From Ceratobasidium sp. AG-K (lineage: Eukaryota > Basidiomycota > Agaricomycetes > Cantharellales > Ceratobasidiaceae): a DNA stretch of 64,000 bases. The position numbers were made by a program, and so were the translations under genes. The first letter of the stretch is position 1; every line of letters starts with the position of its first letter. Shown in pieces: positions 11,975 through 20,596 of the stretch. Where the stretch lies: assembly GCA_037039685.1 (NCBI GenBank), contig JAWNGF010000001.1:372001-436000 (forward strand), in the 5' to 3' direction. The notes under the pieces are model-generated. The model was given only the letters and a program-made list of their open reading frames with translations, did not search any database and was not told the DNA's origin.

Positions 11975-13360
11975 TTTGAAGCTGTTGATCCCTTTCCCAT
12001 TTCCATTTGTTATCCTTTCTTGTCAGGGTTGTCAAGGGTTTTGCTAGACGGCTAAAATTTGGCACAAATCTTTGGTAGAAATTTGCGAATCCTAGGAACG
12101 CCTGAACCTGCTTGACCATTTTCGGTTCCTTCCATTCCTTTATTGCCTTGACCTTCTCTTCCTCCATTGAGATGCCAGAATCACTGATTCCAAGTCCGGT
12201 ATATGTAAGTTTGGTGACAAAGAATTCGCATTTTGGGAGCCTTGCAAATAGGTTTTCATCCAGTAAGATCTTCAGCAACTTCCTGACATCTATGGTATGT
12301 TGGCTTCTGTTTTTAGAGAAGACTAGGATGTCGTCAATGTATACTATGACACATATGTCAATAAGGTTGTGGAAGATGTGGTTCATGTATCTCTGGAATA
12401 TGGCAGGTGCATTTTTAAGTCCAAATGGCATGACAATGTATTCAAACAGGCCTTCCTTGGTTCTGAAGGCTGTCTTCCATTTGTCCCCTTCCCTAATTCT
12501 GATATTGTTGAAACCCATGCGCAGATCGATTTTGGAGAAAATTTTTGCATCCTTGATTTTATCCAGAAGATCTTTCATTAAGGGCATTGGAAACCTGTCG
12601 TCCTTTGTAATGGCATTCACTCCTCCGAGGTCTTGAACAAGCCTTAATTGTCGCACTGCTTCTGGATTCTTTGGATCAATAGGTTGTTTGACAAAGAAAC
12701 AAGGTGATGCAATGGGGGATTTGCTGGGTCAAATTTTCCCGGCAGCAATTTCCTCATCCAGGTATTCCCTTAGTGCGATTGACTTGGCTGGTGAGAGCAG
12801 GATAGGTCTGGCCAGTTTAGGGAGTTCAGCCCCTTCCTTGAAGTCAATGGCGCAGTTGTATGGGCAATGATCCGGAATTCTCTTGAACTTCTCTTTGCTA
12901 AACACGTCAGCAAACTCTTTGAATTCTTCTGGTAGGTCGTCTACTGAGGCTGTTCTTGCTTGTATGGGTTCAGATTGCCATGATATGTGCTTTGTTTTCC
13001 AATTAATATTGGGGTTTGCTTCTTCTAACCATTCAAGTCCTAAAATGAGCTTGGTTTCTCCAGTAGGCATAGCGAAAAAGATTTGTTTGAAGGTTTTTCC
13101 TTCTATGTCCAGTACAAGTTTGGCTTTGAAGCGTATTTGGTGTGAGAGTTCTTTTCCCTGGATGCCAATTACTTTTTGTGGAGAGGGAAGCTCAATGAGA
13201 GGAATGTTGTTGGAGCGGGCCCAAGAGTTGTCCATAGAGTTCTTAGAAGCTCCTGAATTGATGAGGGTAGGGAGTGGTTCTGTGATTCCGGCGATGCTTG
13301 TGTAAACAATGGTTGATTCGCTTGTTGCTCTAAAGTACATTGTTTCCATTGCCAGTTCTT
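11975..13360 (-). pseudogene. pol: E2 pol fragment: protease and reverse transcriptase (truncated)
   Basis: Two minus frames, 12729-13349 and 11955-12656, match the E1 pol closely. The first has the aspartic protease region (here LINSGAS where E1 has LIDSGAS, so the catalytic aspartate is lost) and the linker to reverse transcriptase. The second has the reverse transcriptase with an intact YIDDI motif. They are separated by an in-frame TGA (12729-12731) where E1 has CGA. Homology stops abruptly near 11975 in the connection before RNase H (KPLTTLTRK...DQQ), so RNase H, integrase, chromodomain, third ORF and the 3' LTR are missing. It is the downstream half of the element whose upstream half (gag and 5' LTR) lies at 20597-22323 on the other side of E1. 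Confidence 0.85.
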
Positions 13361-13824
13361 TGTCGTAAGCTTCTTATTGGTGGCTATGAGGCAAGCCAAA
13401 GCGATGGCTATGAGGAGTGGACGGCACTAAGACCTAAGTGACCTCTTGAACCGCAACACACTTAAGTGTCTGTAGGCTTTTGAGGGTAGGGGTGGTTCTA
13501 AGTGTCACTCAGGAGGGATGTTTTGACGAGACAAAACAAGCTGGGGTTACCAGGCTTGTTGGTCCTCTATATATATTCAGGAAGTGGCCGAGTCATACAA
13601 GGCGCAGCCACATGAGTCACACAGTCTACCAGTCAGGAGTGTCCATGTGAGTCATGCTGTATGAACAGACATGACTCGTACAAAGCACAGCCGCGTTACA
13701 CAATGTAACAGAACAACCACAAGAAGGTGGCAACGCGGCAAACGGAAACAGAAACACAACACAAAGAAGGGGACAGGCGGGCGAGACAACAGGCGAGTCC
13801 GATGGAGTGAGCTGGCTCACGACA
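13361..13824 (-). repeat. E1 3' LTR
   Basis: 464 bp, plus-strand ends TGTCGTAAGC...GCTCACGACA. It matches 20142-20596 throughout except for about 9 extra bases near 13397-13412. In the element's sense it holds TGACTC motifs, a TATATATA box and the presumed RNA start. Confidence 0.92.
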
Positions 13825-13836
13825 TTACTCCCCCCT
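13825..13836 (-). promoter_or_regulatory. E1 polypurine tract
   Basis: In the element's sense the sequence AGGGGGGAGTAA lies directly before the 3' LTR (TGTCGTGAGC). It is the expected primer for plus-strand DNA synthesis. The same tract is at the same place in E5, and similar ones in E4 and E6. Confidence 0.8.
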
Positions 13837-13865
13837 ATGGGTCCATTTGGGGGACCTGAATGGAC

Positions 13866-14630
13866 CTACTGCACCGCGCAGTCCTTCCCTTTCCTCAGCA
13901 TAAACTCCTCAAGCCCTTCATCTTCCTCCAAGGTTAGGTCGATGGGATTGAACACAGTGTTCCCTGGTTCGTCCGAGAACTTCTCCCATTCTTCCCATGT
14001 CTCCTCCTTTGTCCAGTCAGCCTTGGACCAGTCCAAAACCCTTTCCTGAACTTCCACGAACTCCTTGTCCCATTGTCGCACGTCTGGCTCCGTCTCCTTC
14101 CATGCCGACACGTCCGCTTCCTCCCACTTCCACCAGTTTGGCGCCCATTCGAACTTCTCCTTCTGGTACCTTCCCCTTTCCAGCTTCCATTTGCTTAAGT
14201 CCCTCTCGTAGTTGGCGTCCCAGGCGTCGTTCCACCGAGGTCGCAGCGTTGGTTGCCTTCCGTCGTACCCTGGTACCCACTCGCTCGAGTAAGCCCCTTC
14301 TTGTCCCCATTCAACCACCCCCAGCATGTGGGTGGAGAGGAGAACGACCTCCGAGACCTGGAATGCGGCGCATCCTCGGCAGACGAATATGTCCTTCCGT
14401 AGGAGCTGCATGCGTGTCGGCCATTTTTTCCCGACCCACTGGAATTCCCCCAGGTCTGAGTGGAGGATATCGTCCGAGGCCCTGAAGTGCATTCTTCCGG
14501 AGCCTTGTTGCGACCTCTTGAAGACGTAGAGGGCAGCCCCGGAGTCAAGGATCCTTGCCGTGGCGAAGGCAGGACCTTTGAGGACGCGGGTAAGGTTGTT
14601 GGCAATGATTGAGCGGGTGACGGCAGGCAT
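13866..14630 (-). CDS. E1 third ORF: tryptophan-rich protein between pol and 3' LTR
   Basis: 254 residues from the ATG at 14628-14630 (MPAVTRSIIANN), stopping 30 nt before the polypurine tract. The protein has an N-terminal part (LDSGAALYVFKRSQQGSGRM), a central hydrophobic stretch (CRGCAAFQVSEVVLLSTHM, about residue 90) and a C-terminal half with some 20 tryptophans in an acidic, helical-looking context (for example RYQKEKFEWAPNWWKWEE). No signal peptide or membrane anchor is visible, so it does not look like an envelope protein. E5 has a frame of exactly the same length (31147-31911), and E4 and E6 have diverged versions, so the frame is conserved and probably functional. I know of no named family; a role in particle assembly, chromatin targeting or host interaction is speculation. 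In E1 the pol frame overlaps it because the pol stop is lost. Confidence 0.8.
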   Translation of the reverse strand: MPAVTRSIIANNLTRVLKGPAFATARILDSGAALYVFKRSQQGSGRMHFRASDDILHSDLGEFQWVGKKWPTRMQLLRKDIFVCRGCAAFQVSEVVLLSTHMLGVVEWGQEGAYSSEWVPGYDGRQPTLRPRWNDAWDANYERDLSKWKLERGRYQKEKFEWAPNWWKWEEADVSAWKETEPDVRQWDKEFVEVQERVLDWSKADWTKEETWEEWEKFSDEPGNTVFNPIDLTLEEDEGLEEFMLRKGKDCAVQ

Positions 14631-17600
14631 TGTAGAGAGCAGAAGAGATTTAGAGCGTTGAGTTTGGAGTGTTTCTTGGAGTAGTAGCAAGTTTTGCAAG
14701 TGACACTACTGGTTTCGCCCCTTCTGCCTTTTATCTTCCCTGGAATGTAGTTAGATGGCATGGGAGCCTCGGGGTGTCGGCATAGAAGGTCCTTGATGAT
14801 CTTTGGAAGGTGACCAAAATCTTCCGCCCTTTGTTCTGTGTCTTCTTCACTTCCGTAACCCTTCCATCTGACCCTGTAAAAAAGGCCGTCCTTTGTCTCT
14901 TTCCAGTCCAAGATCTTCTCTACTTCGTATTCTTCTTCTCCTTCCTCTGTTATGATCGGCGGTGGTCGGGGTTGGTTGCGGCTGAATTCGGTGTCTCCCT
15001 TGTAAGGGCTGAGCAAATCAATGTGGAAAACAGGGTGCACCCTCATTGTTGCCGGCAGATCAAGTTCATAAGCGTGTGATCCTATCTGTCGCTTCACGAC
15101 AAATGGCCCGTGCTTCTTGTTGTCCAGTTTCTTTGAAGGTCTTTTTGTTTGAATGTTCTTTCCAAGTAGCCATACTAGATCTCCTTCTTGGTACTTGTTC
15201 TTTGGCTCTTCTTCTGGGAGCCTTTGGGTTTCCATAGATGCAATTGCTTCGTCGTGGATTTTACGCCATTTTCCTGTGATGTTGTTTGCTTCTGGAACCG
15301 CTGATTCTTCCACTGAGATGTTCCACAGTGGTTCCCTCCCGTAGATAATTTCAAAAGGCGAACTACCTGTTACGCGATGCTTCTGTAGATTATAGCTGAA
15401 CTCCGCAATTGGTAATAAGTCTGCCCAATCATCCTGCCGGTAGTTGACAAACGATCGTAGCCAGCCTTCCATCCATTGATTGATTCTCTCCGTTATTCCA
15501 TCTGTTTGGGGGTGGTAGGCAGTACTGAATCCTGGGCTGGTTCCAATTTTCTCATAAATGGCTTTCATAAGTTTGGAATTGAAAGTAGTCCCTCGGTCAG
15601 AGATCGTGCTCTTTGGGAAACCGTGCAGTTTCCAAACATTTGTGATGAAAAGATTTGCAAGGTCGCTTGCCGTGTGAGATTCTTTGCAGGGTATGAAGTG
15701 CGCCATTCTTGAGAATCGGTCCACCACTACTAGGATGCTATCTGATCCTCCGGATTTTGGTAACTTTACCACAAAGTCAAACGCTATGTCTTCCCACGGT
15801 CCTTTTGGAATTTCCAGAGGCTTGATCGGGACTATTGACTTTGATCCCTTTGTCCGCTGGCAGGTCTCGCAGGATTCCACATATCTGTTTATGCTTTGCT
15901 TCATCCCTGGCCAGAAGTACCTTCTTGATATTAGTTCTAGTGTCCTAGCCTGTCCTTGATGTCCTGCGATCTTTGAGTTGTGATGAACTCGCATGATGGC
16001 CAGTCTGGATTCCTGATCTTCTGGCACGTAGATCCTTCCTTTGAACCATAAAAGTCCTTCCTTGAAATCATAATCCTTTGCGCTGTGTTGTAGGGCTTTA
16101 GGTAACGTTTCCCTTGATTTGCAGATTTCTTTGATTTGTGCCAATCCTTCATCTGTTTCTTGAGCTTCCTTGATAGTTTCTATGATGTTTGTGTCTACTT
16201 GTCCCACGAATCCTTTGAACCTTTCAACAGATATCATAACTTGTTCAGGCGTCGGGATATCTTCATGGTCCGACCGTCTTGACAATAGGTCCGGTTTTGA
16301 TGACAGGATGCCAGGGCGATATATGATGTCAAAGTTATAGGAGGCAAGCAATTGGTGCCATCTTGCGTGTCGGCGGTTGAACGTTCTTGCTTCTTTCCAG
16401 AATTGTAGGTTCCTATGATCGGTGTAGATGGTGATAGGGTCCCTTGTTCCTTCAAGGTATAGCCTCCAATGTGTTAAAGATTCTATGATAGCCATAAGTT
16501 CCTTATCGTGGACGTCGTAGTTGAGTTGAGCCTTGTTAAAAGATTTTGAAAGAAAGGCAATAGGGTGCAAATAGCCGTCGTCTTGCCTTTGCGACAAAAT
16601 TGCTCCCATTGCTACTCCACTTGCGTCTGTTTCCAGGAAAAACGGTTTGTCAGGGTTTGGATGGCGTAGAGTGGGTTCCCTGCTGATTTCTGTTTTCAGG
16701 GCCACAAAAGCTTCCTGCTGATCGTTTCCCCATTCCCACTTGTTTTCCTTTCTTGTCAAGGTTGTCAGGGGTTTTGCTAATCGGCTGAAATTTGGCACAA
16801 ATCTTCGGTAAAAATTTGCGAATCCCAGGAATGCCTGAACTTGCTTGACCGTTCTTGGCTCCTTCCATTCCTTTATTGCCTTTACTTTTTCTTCCTCCAT
16901 AGAGATGCCTGAGTCGCTGATTCCAAGTCCAGTATACGTCAATTTGGTGACAAAGAACTCGCATTTTGGAAGCTTTGCAAAAAGATTTTCCTCCAGTAAG
17001 ATCTTCAGTACTTTTCTGACATCCACGGTATGTTGGCTTCTGTCCTTAGAGAAGACTAGGATGTCGTCAATGTATACTATGACGCATACGTTGATAAGAT
17101 CATGGAAAATGTGATTCATATATCTTTGGAAGATGGCGGGCGCGTTCTTTAGTCCGAAAGGCATGACGACGTATTCGAACAGTCCTTCCTTTGTTCTGAA
17201 AGCTGTCTTCCATTCGTCGCCTTCCCTAATTCTGATATTGTTGAAACCCATACGTAGATCAATCTTGGAGAAAATTTTTGCGTCCTTGATTTTATCCAGG
17301 AGGTCTTCCATTAGGGGCATAGGGAATCTGTCGTCCTTTGTAATGGCGTTTACTCCTCTGAGGTCTTGGACGAGTCGTAGTTGGCAAACTGCCCCTGGAT
17401 TTTTTGGATCGACAGGTTTTTTGACAAAGAAACAAGGTGATGCAATGGGTGATTTGCTTGGTCGAATTTTTCCCGCCGCAATTTCTTCATCTAGGTATTC
17501 TCTTAGTGCAATAGATTCTGCTGGAGAGAGGGGGATAGGTCTGGCAGGCTTCGGGAGTTCAGCTCCTTCCTTGAAGTCGATGGCGCAGTCGTATGGACGA

Positions 17601-18136
17601 TGATCCGGGATTCTTTTGAATTTCTCTTCACTGAAGACATCGGCAAATTCCTTGAGTTCCTCTGGTAGGTCATCTATTGAGGCCGTTCTTGCTTGTATGG
17701 GTTCTGGTCGCCATGATATGTGCTTTGTTTTCCAATCGATGACCGGGTTTGCTTCTTCTAACCATTCCAATCCAAGGATAAGTTTAGTTTCCCCAGTAGG
17801 CATAGCGAAGAAGACTTGTTTGAGGGTCCTTCCCTCCACGTTTAGTTCTAGCTTAGCTTTGAAACGTATTTGGTGAGAGAGTTCCTTCCCCTGGATACCG
17901 ATTACTTTTCTAGGAGTGGAAAGTTCCATGAGTGGAATGTTGTTGGATCGAGCCCACGAGATGTCCAAGAAGTTTTTTGATGCTCCAGAATCGATGAGGG
18001 TTGGGATAGGTTCTGTGATTCCAGTAACGTTCGCGTAAACAATGGTAGATTCATTTGTCGCTCTAAAGTACATTGTTTCCGTTGCTGGTTTTTCGGTCTC
18101 TCCACACACAGTTAGAGGGAGACCCCTTCTTTTCCC
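14195..18136 (-). CDS. pol: E1 Pol polyprotein (protease, RT, RNase H, integrase, chromodomain)
   Basis: The frame is open from about 18168 and has no ATG near its start; the first triplet used by eye is after a -1 shift near 18130-18136. Counting from GTG at 18109: protease LIDSGAS (about 38), reverse transcriptase with VYIDDI (about 347), RNase H with FLETDASGVAMGAIL (about 490), integrase zinc motif HHNSKIAGHQG...CETCQ (about 708-745), integrase core D (FDFVVK, 774), D (SDRGTTF, 836) and E (GITERIN, 874), a GPF module (KKHGPFVVK), and a chromodomain (EVEKILDWKE...FYRVRWKGYG, about 1058-1110). All key residues are present, so the enzyme set looks functional. The natural end should be near 14640 just before the third ORF; a changed stop lets the frame run on to 14195. 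Confidence 0.9.
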   Translation of the reverse strand, partial: GKRRGLPLTVCGETEKPATETMYFRATNESTIVYANVTGITEPIPTLIDSGASKNFLDISWARSNNIPLMELSTPRKVIGIQGKELSHQIRFKAKLELNVEGRTLKQVFFAMPTGETKLILGLEWLEEANPVIDWKTKHISWRPEPIQARTASIDDLPEELKEFADVFSEEKFKRIPDHRPYDCAIDFKEGAELPKPARPIPLSPAESIALREYLDEEIAAGKIRPSKSPIASPCFFVKKPVDPKNPGAVCQLRLVQDLRGVNAITKDDRFPMPLMEDLLDKIKDAKIFSKIDLRMGFNNIRIREGDEWKTAFRTKEGLFEYVVMPFGLKNAPAIFQRYMNHIFHDLINVCVIVYIDDILVFSKDRSQHTVDVRKVLKILLEENLFAKLPKCEFFVTKLTYTGLGISDSGISMEEEKVKAIKEWKEPRTVKQVQAFLGFANFYRRFVPNFSRLAKPLTTLTRKENKWEWGNDQQEAFVALKTEISREPTLRHPNPDKPFFLETDASGVAMGAILSQRQDDGYLHPIAFLSKSFNKAQLNYDVHDKELMAIIESLTHWRLYLEGTRDPITIYTDHRNLQFWKEARTFNRRHARWHQLLASYNFDIIYRPGILSSKPDLLSRRSDHEDIPTPEQVMISVERFKGFVGQVDTNIIETIKEAQETDEGLAQIKEICKSRETLPKALQHSAKDYDFKEGLLWFKGRIYVPEDQESRLAIMRVHHNSKIAGHQGQARTLELISRRYFWPGMKQSINRYVESCETCQRTKGSKSIVPIKPLEIPKGPWEDIAFDFVVKLPKSGGSDSILVVVDRFSRMAHFIPCKESHTASDLANLFITNVWKLHGFPKSTISDRGTTFNSKLMKAIYEKIGTSPGFSTAYHPQTDGITERINQWMEGWLRSFVNYRQDDWADLLPIAEFSYNLQKHRVTGSSPFEIIYGREPLWNISVEESAVPEANNITGKWRKIHDEAIASMETQRLPEEEPKNKYQEGDLVWLLGKNIQTKRPSKKLDNKKHGPFVVKRQIGSHAYELDLPATMRVHPVFHIDLLSPYKGDTEFSRNQPRPPPIITEEGEEEYEVEKILDWKETKDGLFYRVRWKGYGSEEDTEQRAEDFGHLPKIIKDLLCRHPEAPMPSNYIPGKIKGRRGETSSVTCKTCYYSKKHSKLNALNLFCSLQCLPSPAQSLPTTLPASSKVLPSPRQGSLTPGLPSTSSRGRNKAPEECTSGPRTISSTQTWGNSSGSGKNGRHACSSYGRTYSSAEDAPHSRSRRSFSSPPTCWGWLNGDKKGLTRASGYQGTTEGNQRCDLGGTTPGTPTTRGT
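18095..18136 (-). promoter_or_regulatory. Candidate -1 ribosomal frameshift signal at E1 gag-pol junction
   Basis: In gag frame the bases TC[G GGA AAA] form an X XXY YYZ heptamer (18130-18136). After a 5-nt spacer comes a hairpin at 18095-18124: GGTCTCCC pairs with GGAGAGACC with one bulged A, and the loop holds the gag stop TAA (18112-18114). Pol continues in the -1 frame and is open only from about 18168, so a shift must occur in this stretch. The same heptamer, spacer and hairpin occur in E5 (35380-35421). Confidence 0.6.
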
Positions 18137-20112
18137 GAGTCTTCTACGATTGTTGCCTCTCTTCCTTTAACGCTAGGTTCTGTTGTTATCCATTCCTTGG
18201 ATGGGCATTTGAATGAGCGATGTCCCTCCTGTCCGCACTTCAGGCAGCGGTTGCTTGCTATCCTTGCCTTGTATACTTCGTCGGGTAGTCGCTTTGTAGA
18301 GTATTGTCCGCTAGTGGTTGGTTGGGCTGCTTTCTTCCCTGTAGAGGTCTTGATTTGTTGCAATTTCTGGTCAATAGAGATTGCGATTGAGATCCACCTG
18401 TCAAGGGAAAGTTCTCGTTCTGTCCCATCTTCATTGATCAGGGTTAGTTCAAAACGAGCTAGTTCGGTTTTGACTTCGGATTTTAACCCTTCCTTGAATT
18501 GGTTGATCAGTGCTTCCTGTCCCCAATTTACGTCTACCAGGAGATATCGGAATTCCGAGGCATAGTTTGCTACAGAGTTATTCTGCTTGCATTTTTGGAT
18601 ATCTGATTCGGCTTTAGCTTTTTTGTTGGGGTCGCTGAACTGTTCCATGAAGTGTGCCTTGAAACTTTCCCATGAGGCAAGGTTCTGGTTATTTTCCCTT
18701 TGGTTGATTGATCGTAAGAGTACTTGTGCCCAGTGAGTGGCAGCTTTGTTCTCGGATTTGAAATTTGCTAGGGCTTCGCGGATCCTTTCTTCGCTGGAAG
18801 TGTATTGGTCGCCTAGGCGTAGAAAGTAGCTTTCCATTTGTGTGATGAACATTTCGGCACCTTCCCCTTTCTTTCCGTCGAAGGCTTCTGGACGGGTTAC
18901 TTTGGGACGACGTGGTCCACCACCGGTGTTTGGATTTTCGGTTAGCCGTTGGATTCTTAATTCTAATTCGTCGATCCTGGTAGATTCCGCGTCTGGATGA
19001 GGTGGAGAATTTGATCACCTAGAGGGGATTCCGTGCAGGGATGCTTCGTCCATTTCTTCTCGCATATTGTTGATGGTTTGCTGTACTTCCGTAATTCTGG
19101 TAGTGAAGGAGGCTCCCTCTTGTCGTAAGGTTTCTAGTCCTTGTGTTACTGCCTCATTCCATTCGAGTTGTGCTTGTCTGGTAGTGTTGAGTTCTTCGCG
19201 TACGTTATTCACTAGTCCTTGGGTGTTGGTAACTTCATTTCGAAGGCGGGTTACGTCTTGACCGACTAGAAAGGAATTATGTTCGCCATTTCTTGCCGAG
19301 TTCAGAATGTCTGTCAGGGTTCCTTGTAGGGTGTTGATGGAGTCGTTAAAGATTTGCTGGTTGTTTGCTAGAACCTGAGTGGCTTGTTCTAGACCACTAA
19401 GCCTTCGATCTATAGTGACTCTCATTCCGTTTATAACCCTAAGGGTAGCGTTGTGTCTTCCTTCTAGAAGGTCGTCTAGGTCATCTAAATTGCTGATTAC
19501 AGTCCTGCCGCTAGAACTGGAACTTGAACTTGAGCTCCCTGGATCTCTGACGCCTTGTTGTACTGCGCCTGATTGCTCGGAGTAACCCTGTGGGATATAT
19601 GGTGGTGCTGGGATCGCCGGTGTGACTGGCTGGGAAGCCACTGGAATTGGTCCTGCGTTGGTGATGGTTCCTCCAATTTGAGGAACTGTAGGGACATTGG
19701 GAACGTGTGGTGTGGGGGGAGGTCTGATGGGAACGAGCGATACCCCCCCATGGGCTTTGGGTTGGGGAGAAAAGAACTGTCTTCTGTTTCCTAACGGCCA
19801 TAAGGGACGTGATGGCCCTGGAGTTGCAGTTGGAATACGAATTACAGCCGGAGTAGGGTCATTTGTGAGATCTCCTGGTTCTCTATTTGTGATAGTGGGT
19901 TCTTCCTCTTGTACTGTTGTCATGTCAGGAATGCCGAAAGCTCCCGGCATTGATGTTTGACTTTGGGGGCGTGATCGGGCAGGACCTCCCGCTTGAGTTT
20001 GTGCAATATCCTGCTCGTTTAGTGATCCTGTGGGTCTTGCTGCCCGACTAGGTCCTCTCCTTGGTGATATCACAGATGAGGGGCGTGACCCTCCATCTTC
20101 TTGAACAGACAT
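18112..20112 (-). CDS. gag: E1 Gag (one internal TGA)
   Basis: The ATG at 20112 gives MSVQEDGGSRPSSV. The N-terminal third is rich in proline and serine, followed by coiled-coil-like heptads (near residues 200-360), a capsid-like region (MFITQMESYFLRLGDQY, AAHWAQVLLRS, then WGQEALINQFKEGLKSEV) and one CCHC zinc knuckle (CLKCGQEGHRSFKC, near 18240-18270) for nucleic-acid binding. A single TGA at 19015-19017 interrupts it after GIPSR; E5 has a sense codon (CAA) there. Otherwise the frame is open to the TAA at 18112. Unless this stop is read through, only the N-terminal 365 residues would be made from this copy, so E1 may not be autonomous. Confidence 0.88.
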
Positions 20113-20127
20113 GTTTGTGTGTTGTTA

Positions 20128-20139
20128 AGCTTGTTTTGT
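20128..20139 (-). promoter_or_regulatory. E1 primer-binding site, complementary to the element's own mRNA 5' end
   Basis: In the element's sense ACAAAACAAGCT starts 2 nt after the 5' LTR. It is the exact 12-nt complement of AGCTTGTTTTGT at 20303-20314 inside the LTR. No tRNA match was recognised. This fits self-priming as known for Tf1. Confidence 0.75.
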
Positions 20140-20141
20140 AA

Positions 20142-20596
20142 TGTCGTAAGCTTCTTATTGGTGGCTATGAGGCAAGCCGCGATGGAGAGTGGACGGCACT
20201 AAGACCTAAGTGACCTCTTGAACCGCAACACACTTAAGTGTCTGTAGGCTTTTGAGGGTAGGGGTGGTTCTAAGTGTCACTCAGGAGGGATGTTTTGACG
20301 AGACAAAACAAGCTGGGGTTACCAGGCTTGTTGGTCCTCTATATATATTCAGGAAGTGGCCGAGTCATACAAGGCGCAGCCACATGAGTCACACAGTCTA
20401 CCAGTCAGGAGTGTCCATGTGAGTCATGCTGTATGAACAGACATGACTCGTACAAAGCACAGCCGCGTTACACAATGTAACAGAACAACCACAAGAAGGT
20501 GGCAACGCGGCAAACGGAAACAGAAACACAACACAAAGAAGGGGACAGGCGGGCGAGACAACAGGCGAGTCCGATGGAGTGAGCTGGCTCACGACA
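20142..20596 (-). repeat. E1 5' LTR
   Basis: 455 bp, ends TGTCGTAAGC...GCTCACGACA on the plus strand. In the element's sense it holds four TGACTC/GAGTCA motifs (20444-20450, 20420-20426, 20385-20391, 20362-20367), then a TATATATA box (20341-20348). Confidence 0.92.
20303..20348 (-). promoter_or_regulatory. E1 core promoter: TATA box and presumed RNA start
   Basis: TATATATA at 20341-20348 is followed 27-34 nt downstream by AGCTTGTTTTGT (20314 to 20303). That distance is typical for a start site, and the complementarity of this stretch to the primer-binding site supports it as the 5' end of the RNA. Confidence 0.6.

Larger units (their letters stand above)
13361..20596 (-). mobile_element. E1: nearly intact Ty3/gypsy chromovirus with LTRs, gag, pol and a third ORF
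   Basis: A 7.2-kb element on the minus strand: 5' LTR 20142-20596, self-primer binding site, gag, pol (protease, reverse transcriptase, RNase H, integrase, chromodomain), a tryptophan-rich third ORF, a polypurine tract and 3' LTR 13361-13824. The two LTRs read as identical apart from one 9-bp length difference near their common TGTCGTAAGC end, so insertion is recent. Pol has no stop codon; gag has one TGA. The flanks are 'ttctt' and 'caaag', not a target duplication, and the interrupted E2 sequence lacks about 740 bp, so the insertion site was rearranged. The domain order and chromodomain place it in the chromoviruses, close to the Tf1/sushi type. Confidence 0.92.

Noticed and set aside
13626..13820. 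64-codon minus-strand ORF in each E1 LTR (also 20398-20592)
   Set aside because: Present only because the LTRs are duplicates; it lies across promoter-like sequence and has no gene-like context.
14195..14630. C-terminal extension of E1 pol past the chromodomain as a separate protein domain
   Set aside because: It overlaps the third ORF in another frame, has serine/threonine-rich low-complexity content, and is stopped in E5. The third-ORF frame is the conserved one.
16845..17876. Plus-strand ORFs opposite E1 pol (16845-17114, 17133-17603, 17616-17876)
   Set aside because: Antisense shadows of a conserved coding region; the same shadows recur opposite E2 and E5 pol.
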